DNA of 64,000 nt, taken from Holothuria scabra (Eukaryota; Echinodermata; Holothuroidea; Aspidochirotida; Holothuriidae). Location: assembly GCA_037179385.1 (NCBI GenBank), contig CM074185.1:5947371-6011370 (forward strand). The letters are read 5' to 3'. Below are positions 56,160 through 64,000 of the stretch, piece by piece (the first letter of the stretch is position 1; each line of letters begins with the position of its first letter). The notes under the pieces were generated by a model. That model did no database searches, was not told where the DNA came from, and saw only the letters and a program-made list of their open reading frames with translations. The position numbers were made by a program, and so were the translations under genes.

Positions 56160-57550
56160 CAGTGGCGTAGCTAGGATATTTTCCAGGGAGGCAAAGCTCG
56201 AAAATTTCCCAAAACTTTTCAGTTTCAATTTCAGTTTATTTTCAGTTTCAGTATATTTTCATTTTAGTATTTTCAAGGTCAAGGTGCATGTATAACTTAC
56301 AAAATACGTAAATTTGTGATAATAACAAGATTATCATGACGTCATGTAATTTAACCTAAGTTAACACATGACCTTCAAGATCCTGAAGCTGCCTATATAT
56401 GCTATATACATAGGATTAAGACAACGTCATCATGGGTCCGTTGTCACCCCCATCCCCAGCGACTAATTAGATTAATTTTCCAAACAGATTAAATAGATTA
56501 ATTTCCGAGCCAGTCCTTTAAAAATAAGGTAAACGTCAAACGTTTTCCAGGTTTGCAGGGTTATTATGTCTAGACAACGGTAAGCTATTGTTTTTAGCTC
56601 CATCCATGGTTAAACAAAGAGTCTATAACCCTGCCGGGTACTATAGCTTGTAAAATGAGAGGCCATTAAATGCTTAAACTTAAACCAGAGCGCTGTCATC
56701 CAATAGATTTGAAACTGGGCTGTTTAATCTCATCTATAACTTAACCTAACCCAGGGCGTTGTCAACTTTAGTGACGGGTGAGCGTGATACGCGGAGCGCG
56801 ACCATCGGTTCGCGCGGAGCGTCCCGCCAGGGAAAGTTTCGCTAAAAACGGGCCCCTAGATTGCAGGAAATGACAATCTGTGTGGCTCATTACTGCATAC
56901 TTAAAATGCCATATTTTTCTTGTCCTGAAAACTTTTAAGGAGCCAATTTGTTCACAATATATATAAAAAAGAAAAATTGGAAACTGAGGCCTACCGATAT
57001 GTATTGCTGACAGCCTTAAATCAAAAATAAATGTAATGGTTGTGGAACGAAAACAAACGGAAATTGTGATCATTAAATGAGGGAATTTTCGTTCATGAGG
57101 TTATGATTATGTTACTAGTCCTATTTATTAGCAACGTATTATCCAGTAGTGCATCAAGTTGATCAACATAACATTAGCTCATCAATTCGTAGGGGACTAG
57201 CTCGATGATGGTATCCTATGCTCCGGTCTTATAACATGTCAGTGTTGCGCAGTATACGCTGAACTAATCAAAATACCCTGCATGTGTACCAGAGAACATT
57301 CACGCATCTGCAGAGAGGGCATTTCTGCGGAACGCGAGTCAAGCGCGCTTCGTGCTGCAGTGACACAGATGAGATCTGGGGAAATATGGTGCATGGAAAT
57401 TCGAGTTGTGCATGAGAAATTTTTCACGATTACTTACAGTGAGAAAAATTTCGTCAACTTGAAATTTCAGCAAATTCCACAAATTTCCCCCAAATATTTT
57501 CCGGGGGGGACTTGCCCACCCTGCCCCCCCCCCCATTGGCTACGCCACTG
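56160..57550. mobile_element. hAT-like element B, unit-2 partner
   Basis: CATCACTC on both sides (56152-56159, 57551-57558). One base longer than in unit 1 through an A-run near 56966. Confidence 0.93.
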
Positions 57551-57571
57551 CATCACTCCACAAGAGTAAGT

Positions 57572-57602
57572 GCTATCACACCTTGGCACAAGGTGTGATA
57601 GC
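57572..57602. repeat. perfect hairpin, unit-2 partner
   Basis: Same 14-bp stem and GCA loop as 35587-35617. Confidence 0.85.
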
Positions 57603-59474
57603 TTTCAGAAAAACAAAGAAATACAAAGGAAATAATTTGTTGCTCAATGTACCATCAGCAGTGAGTGAATAAACTTCAACATTTTATGTCTCAGCTCAGT
57701 CATGTCCGTTGAAGATAGGAGTTGGACTGTTAGAATTCATTTTTCATGTGTAACATATTGTACTTGTGCTAGTTGCACTTTGCAGCAACCACATTACTTA
57801 TTCACTTTGTTTACTTCCGGTTGTGCTTGTAGTATGCACCCAAGAACTGAAGAATTACATTAAAATACCCGGACAGTCTTGTCTAAGACAGCAACCGGTA
57901 AAATGCGTATCCGTTCCTTAATGATAAACGCACGTGTCTGTGTCATCTTTACCAAAGCCCCAAGACTCCACATCATGGTCTTTAATATATATATTTTATT
58001 TTTTTTTTACTTAAGGTATACTTTAAAGCAATTACAATATTTTCAGAAAATTGGCCTATTTCACCCTTTTCCAAACGTGACATAATAATTAGGCAGGTTC
58101 GAGCATGCGGTTTTGTGTTCATGACAGTCTGAATACAAATAAACCACCCCAATATTTGCTGTAAAAAAATTAATTTGCCGATTTTTAAGATTGATACCCT
58201 ATATGCGCCCTTAAAGGGCGGACAAGAGGTGGCGACCCTGGAAAAATATTTAAAGAGAAAATGAGATTAATACTTTTCTTTCATATGTCAAAATGGAAAA
58301 TGATAAGGAGAAACTCACACACTGCGGAGAAGTACCATTTCTAGCGATCTTGAAGACATGAGTGGCCAAATTTTCTCAAGGCGTTGCGCCCCAAATTTGC
58401 TGACGCTACGTAGAATCTGCCTTCGAGTCCCAATTTTGCATTATTAACAGTGTCTACGCCCCCCCCCCCTCCTCCCATCATATAGAAAAATCAGCATTAA
58501 CATCTGAGTAGTGGCGGCGGAACTTGGCCTCAGTCCCCATCCCCCCAATGAAAAAGGGGAAAAGGTTTCTTCACCCCAGGCCCCCAATATTTGCAAAGTA
58601 CGGCTTAAAGAAGTGGGTACATACAGCTGAGAAAACTCGGGAAGTGTCGTTTTTGGCTACCTAGGGTCTTGTTAATTCAAAATGTTTCTTACACCCTCCT
58701 CACTACCTAATGGTGGCGATTCACTTAGATAGTCTTGCTGGACTTCAGTCCCAAATAATTTTACCGTTCTACCCCACCTACATTTGAAAACCTTTCTGGG
58801 CGAAGGTATCGAGTGTGAAACTTTTTCCCATCTTTTTTTTCTGAGAACGCCCATAGATAGTCCCTACAAATGCTCACTTATGTGGAGGGGAATACGAAAT
58901 GGGACTTTTTGCGAGGGAACGAAGCCATCAAGCATCCGAAAGCGCATGCGCGTGAGTGTTTGTGGCAGGGTTTTGCAATTTTTAAATGCGAAAATATGTG
59001 ACTTGGTGCAAGCCTCACATGATATTTTGTATGAATAAGCAGAAATATTGTCATGTTCATGGAATATTTTGAAGCAATAAAAAACACGGCCAACTTAATT
59101 AACCATACTACACGTAAGTCATTGCAAAATCATAAAAAGTTTCATCAAGTGTAGGGTCTAACTTAGGGGGGTGTCTTTTTTACATATGACCTTACTAGAT
59201 AAAACGTTACCGGTAAGGTTGGCAATTATTCTTCCAGTGCACCATGGGTTGGTGTCGAGCCTGAGAAAACGGGGACTCCCAAGTCTGAAACAACACCTTC
59301 CACACCGATGTACAGAATATAAATGGGGAAACCATCAGTTGTATTGTAAAAAGAACCGCAAAAGTACAAAAAAAAACCTTTCTAAGGGGCGGTCCCCCCC
59401 CCCCCTTTTCCTCATCCCTTGGCTACGCGCCTGTGTAGATGCGACGTATGTCCATTCAGTTATCCGTCCAACTT

Positions 59475-59634
59475 CACTGTAAGAATGTAATAATATTTCT
59501 AAATTTTGTACAACCTATAGAAAAACAAATGAAGAAGTACAAAAATACGTTAAAAATGCTGTTAGTGAGTGGGCGCTACTCTTTATACATTTTGGTTATC
59601 ATCTTCTATAAATTTACAGACATTTTTTACAGTG
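59475..59634. mobile_element. 160-bp CACTGTA-type MITE, unit-2 partner
   Basis: Same ends and TT flanks as 37488-37647. Confidence 0.6.
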
Positions 59635-60121
59635 TTGCTTACTTTTTCGTCAATACTTTATCTTATATCAGGAAATTTGGGACTACGATTTTTACTTATT
59701 TGTGGAAGCACTTGTACCAGTAACAAACGCATGATGAAATTTACCCGGGACCAACAATCACCGAACTGAAAACATTTACCTACATACAGAAATATTACCG
59801 ACGTTCAGTCACTTGGTAGTTAGGTATCACATTTTCGAATACATGTTCACGGAAACATGATTCGTCTAGCAAAACAGAAAAGGGAGGAAACATCCTTTCG
59901 AATAGGCTGTCACAAAGTAAACAACAGTTATATTTGAAGTCTATTACCTACGGAAGCGTATAAGTGCCACAACATCACAAACAAATAACCTGACAATTTG
60001 CAATAATTTGTTACATTGAACACATATATCTCAACAAAATGCAAAAAATTGTGCCTTTTCACAATTACTCATTTTCTTGCAATGCAGCAAAATATTGATT
60101 AATGCTTTATTGTCGAGTTTA

Positions 60122-60930
60122 CACAACTCATGATCTCCACAATTATTTGCACAATGGCAGATTGTTGACTTTTTCAAACTTTGCATGGGGGCATAATTTT
60201 ACTCAATGTTCAATTGACATTTTGTGATCTCCACAATTATTTGCTAAATGTTGAGTTCCTAACTCAACAAAACTCTAAAAAGAAGCAAAATTTTACTCAA
60301 TGTTCAATTGACATTTTGTGATCGCCACAATTATTTGCTAAATGTTGAGTTCCTTACCCAACAAAACTCTAAAGAGAAGCAAAATTTTACTCAATGTTCA
60401 ATTGACATTTTGTGATCTCCACAATTATTTACTAAATGTTGAGTTCCTAACTCAACCAAACTCTAAAAAGAAGCAAAATTTTACTCAATGTTCAATTGAC
60501 ATTTTGTGATCTCCACAATTATTTGCTAAATGTTGAGTTCCTAACTCAACCAAACTCTAAAAAGAAGCAAAATTTTACTCAATGTTCAATTAACATTTTG
60601 TGATCTCCACAATTATTTGCAAAATGTTGAATTCCTTACTTATATCAAACTTTGCAAAGAAGCAAAATTTTACTCATTGTTTAATTGACATTTTGTGATC
60701 TATACAATTATTTGCAAAATGTTAAATATTTTACTTATATACACACTTAACAAATAAGTAAAATTTTACTCAATGTTCAATTGACATTTTGCGATCTCAA
60801 CAATTGTTTGCAACTTGAAAATGTTGAATTCCTTATCTTTAAAAACTTTGCAAAGAAGCAAAATTTTACTCATTGTTTAACTGACATTTTGTGATTTCAA
60901 CAATTATTTGCAAAATGTTAATTCCTTACC
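60122..60930 (+). repeat. 94-bp satellite, unit-2 partner
   Basis: Same number and order of units as 38135-38945, with the same variant units in the same places (for example the CGCCACAATT variant). No unequal-exchange change between the two arrays is visible. Confidence 0.95.
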
Positions 60931-60967
60931 CAGTTGGAAAAACGTACAGCCAGTCGAATTTTGGACA

Positions 60968-61036
60968 CCCCCACCAGACATGAGACCCTAGCGACGGCCC
61001 TGTGTTAACACATGATCGTCTCATGTCTGGTGGGGG
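60968..61036. repeat. 19-bp-stem inverted repeat, unit-2 partner
   Basis: Same stem and loop as 38982-39050. The C-run that follows (61063-61080) is longer than in unit 1. Confidence 0.82.
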
Positions 61037-62628
61037 TTCGATCCTTAACTAGCGGGATAGACCCCCCCCCCCCCCCCCCCGTCGTGTCATGACCTCTTTT
61101 CAAATTAATGTCTTGCAAAATGTCGGCATTCTTTGTGCATATAACTCACTGACAAAGTTGAACCAACTGTAAACTTAAATAGCATAAACTTGTAGCGGTA
61201 AACGACACCGTATCCATTTTCAAAGCCAGGGGAACGCTGACAGTTCCCGAACATCACCCCTTGGGGTTGTATGTGGCAGCCTTATTGAGTAGGAAGTAGG
61301 CTACTAGACCAACGTGCTTAATATGATGGCTCGGATACTTGGTTTGGAACTCAAGGTACCACAAATTTATTTCAAATTTACCCTTTTATATAACATGAAA
61401 AAAGTTCAAAGTAAAATGACAATGATAACCTTCTGAAGATTCGGCCATTTAATGTCCTGCTCAAAGCTACATGCTGTATCGGCAAAGGAGGTGAAAATTC
61501 TAACAAGAAAGGAAAATTTTTCTCACGGTCCGCACCACAAGATGCATCGACACTCCTACAGGCTATACATGGCAGGCTTTCGATATCATGTGATTCTCGC
61601 AAGCAGTGTTCATGGTTACCACAAGCTAACATGGTGCCACTACTGACTACAAATATAAGAGTTCTGGGTTACCCACCTGTCGTTCGTGAAAATGCCCCTC
61701 CCCCCCGGCCCACTCCCTCCCTCCCCCCCCCAATATCTTGCGTGAGGACATTGGTTACAAACTTCAAGACTCACATGTTTTTGGAAAGAATATTTATTGA
61801 AAATCAGAAAACTTGAATAAAATAAATCCTGGCTTCACTTTAAAATCTGACAAAAACAACAGTACTAATCCGATTGTCGTACGGGACGGGAGGGCTGCAT
61901 CCCGTATTGCCCAAACTTTGCTGGACTGGTGCCCCAGTCGGACAAAAATTATGCCCTTGGTGGATTCTGGAGCCGGGCAAAAAGTCACCGCCCCAAGAAT
62001 TAAGGAAGAGTCCCCGGTACGGCCATGGCTGACAGCTCCCCTTATATGTAGTGGTGGAACTGGACCCGTGCTGGTGTCGCATCTTATGCTTATATGACAG
62101 CAGACAATTTTACTTGCACATTCCGGCATGAGGTGGCTTAGTAAGTGATATTCATGTTAAAATCGATCTCAAGTTTAATCTACGTAGCTTCAGCATGTTA
62201 AGCCATTTAGTTAAGGTATAACGCACAATGAACAGAGGGCAAAACAGTCTACGAGGGAATGAGTTCCGAATTCCCCATATCGAGGAGGCGTGGGGTCTAA
62301 TTAATGGAGAGTGTGGGTGAACACCCCCTTCTTTGATTTGCAATAAACTTATTTCACTTTTTATCAACGTGGGTACAAGACAGTGAATATTCTTTCCCCA
62401 TATACAGATAGACAGACCGAAGTGCATGCACACACGTTTTATTTACATTATGATTTGGCACTTATTTCCTCGAAAGGGGGGGGGGGTATCGAAAGAAAAC
62501 GCCAAAATATAGGCAATACGGATAGGTTTTGACAGAGTGGTTGTTGGAGGAAAACCTCTCCCACTTTGCTGGATTTTTGTTTTTAAGTTTACACCCAGAA
62601 GAACTTGCTTACATGCAACAATACTAGC

Positions 62629-62718
62629 AACATTAGCAGCAGCAATAACAATCAAATCTGTTCCAAACGAAACAACATTAGCAGCAGTAATAACAATCAA
62701 ATCTGTTCCAAACGAAAC
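62629..62718 (+). repeat. 45-bp tandem duplication, unit-2 partner
   Basis: Same two 45-bp units as 40632-40721, no change seen. Confidence 0.75.
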
Positions 62719-62801
62719 GAATAGTCCACTTGCAGAAATCTCAATAGAGAAGTGAAAGGCGCCTTGATGCACATATTTTTTATTGCAGCGAACGTGATTA
62801 A

Positions 62802-63171
62802 AGGTCTAATCTGCTCACCCCAAACAATACCAATTCTCCTAACCATCTTACCTAACTTGAAAGTCATATTTTTATCACCCCAAATAGTTCCAATTCTCCC
62901 AACCTACTTACTTCTATAGCCCCTCCCACATTTATCTGAAACTCATAATTATCCAGGCACAATCCTAGTTTCTTACATCAGGGCATATTCCACTGAGCGT
63001 ACAAGTCCATAATGAACGATCAAAAACACTCTCAGTGCACATGCTGTGTAAATGAGCTGTGCTGCATTTTCTTTTTAATTTGATGTCAATCAAAGAGCAG
63101 TACCATATTGAGACTTTTGACATACGTAGCATGAGGGTGAAACTGTAGTATGGGGTGATGAATGACTGCCT
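62802..63171 (+). mobile_element. TTAA-type MITE, unit-2 partner of 40806-41175
   Basis: Same left TTAA (62798-62801) and decayed right flank; one C/T difference in the CCCACATxTATC segment. Confidence 0.75.
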
Positions 63172-63198
63172 TTGCCAGCCCCTCCAACGACCAGACTC

Positions 63199-64000
63199 CA
63201 CTAGCGTAGCCAGCGGGGGGGGGGCAGGGGGGCAGAGTGCCCCCCCCCCCACAGAAATTTTGGGGACGCGATGGGCGATATTGAAAAAATGAAGGAGAGC
63301 AAAAAAAAAATAAATAAATAAAATAAAAAAAAGATAAACGGCAAGAGGAGGGAGGGAATCGGGGGCGTTTTTTTACAGTTTTTCGAGGGGGGGGGGGGAG
63401 AGAAGCTCTTAGTCGTTACGATAAAGTTTGCAGTTCCAGACGGTGGCTAGAGTCCCCGATGGTTTACCTGTTTTTTGCTCTTAAGGGACAATTTCCCTAA
63501 TAAGAACCCCAAATTTTCGGCGCGCTACGCGCGCTGTAGATTCACTCTCTTTTTTTTTTTAATATTTCCTTTCCACATATCTAGAGAGTGTAAGTCCTGT
63601 CAACATTACCAAGAAACAGGGAGGCAGAGTACACAGGTTATTTACAGGTCTTAAATTTCATCCCATATCACAAATCCTAGTTGCTGTTCTCTTGTGTGTG
63701 TGTCACGCGATAGGTCAGTTGGTGAGCGACTCACGGACAGACGGAGCATAGTTTGGTTATTTTATCGGGTATTCCAGGTGTTTTCGACGCAATGTATGTT
63801 ATCCCCGATACGGTCTACAACCCCACAGTTTCTATTTGTTTTTTCTTTTTGTTCTTAATGATTACATAGGCTATGTTATTTTTGTAAGTCTACCAAAAAT
63901 TTTCGCGCGCTTCGCGCGCTTTGCAATTTCACGATTCAGACTCAACAGAACACTATCAGTGCGCAACTCGGCTTTTAAAATATTAAGTGATATTGTGCAA
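63199..64000. mobile_element. hAT-like element E, unit-2 partner, cut by window end
   Basis: CCAGACTC at 63191-63198 then CACTAGCGTAGCCAGCGG. G- and C-tracts in the end are longer than in unit 1, and a few single-base changes follow. The right end lies outside the window. Confidence 0.85.

Larger units (their letters stand above)
44759..64000 (+). repeat. unit 2 of the 22-kb tandem duplication (runs off the window)
   Basis: Same sequence and element order as 22773 to about 41993. It begins mid-sequence with no shared base run upstream of the breakpoint beyond CT. Differences from unit 1 are scattered; most are one-base changes in A/T or G/C runs, for example a shorter G-run at 59882 than at 37898 and longer G/C runs at 63215-63252 than at 41219-41248. 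All insertions seen in unit 1 are shared, so the split is younger than every insertion. Confidence 0.97.

Noticed and set aside
61813..62097. LVDSGAGQ in a 94-codon frame, reminiscent of an aspartic protease DSGA motif
   Set aside because: No flanking protease or reverse transcriptase features, and the frame differs in unit 1 (39820-40038) because of small indels; chance match.
22773..64000. Treating the 22-kb pair as LTRs of a giant retroelement
   Set aside because: The copies abut directly with no internal region, no TG...CA ends, no primer-binding site and no gag/pol.

Overview
The window looks like repeat-rich nuclear DNA from a multicellular animal, most likely an aquatic invertebrate; I cannot name the species. 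The reasons are: no dense coding on either strand, AT-rich DNA crowded with short non-autonomous DNA transposons, a 5'-truncated L1/Tx1-like LINE with a poly(A) tail, and a decayed Helitron-type gene with OTU and DUF6570 domains. I found no intact host gene. Almost every open frame is a short chance frame or a piece of a mobile element.

Layout. 1-9.7 kb: an old hAT-like element, a small inverted-repeat element carrying telomere-like DNA, the LINE fragment, and a pair of inverted arms around the LINE and hAT-like pieces. 10.3-11.6 kb: a degenerate array of about 180-bp units. 13.06-15.25 kb (minus strand): the Helitron OTU/DUF6570 relic, split by a 317-bp inverted repeat built from CCCAGCTGGG-like motifs. 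15.9-21.1 kb: fragments and complete hAT-like elements, two with clear 8-bp target duplications (17018-19025 and 19583-20366), and a TTAA-flanked MITE.

22.8-64 kb: the dominant feature is a direct tandem duplication. The block 22773-44758 (21,986 bp) starts again at 44759 and continues beyond the window end, aligned to about position 41993. The copies match almost base for base; most differences I saw are homopolymer lengths plus scattered single-base changes. This is either a very recent segmental duplication or two haplotypes joined head-to-tail by an assembler. Each unit carries TTAA-flanked MITEs, a piggyBac-like GC-rich MITE, a TA-flanked element, two opposed copies of an element with 12-bp terminal inverted repeats, one complete hAT-like element, a 94-bp satellite, hairpins and a second, larger hAT-like element.

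The most interesting pattern is shared by the hAT-like elements. Four of the five with target duplications carry one or two copies of the same roughly 135-180 bp core (CGCTCCGCGCCAAC ... GTGGCGCTCCGC) between ends made of a conserved GGCGTAGC-type terminus followed by G- and C-tracts. The same core forms a tandem array at 10.3-11.6 kb. It looks like one modular non-autonomous family that can expand internally.
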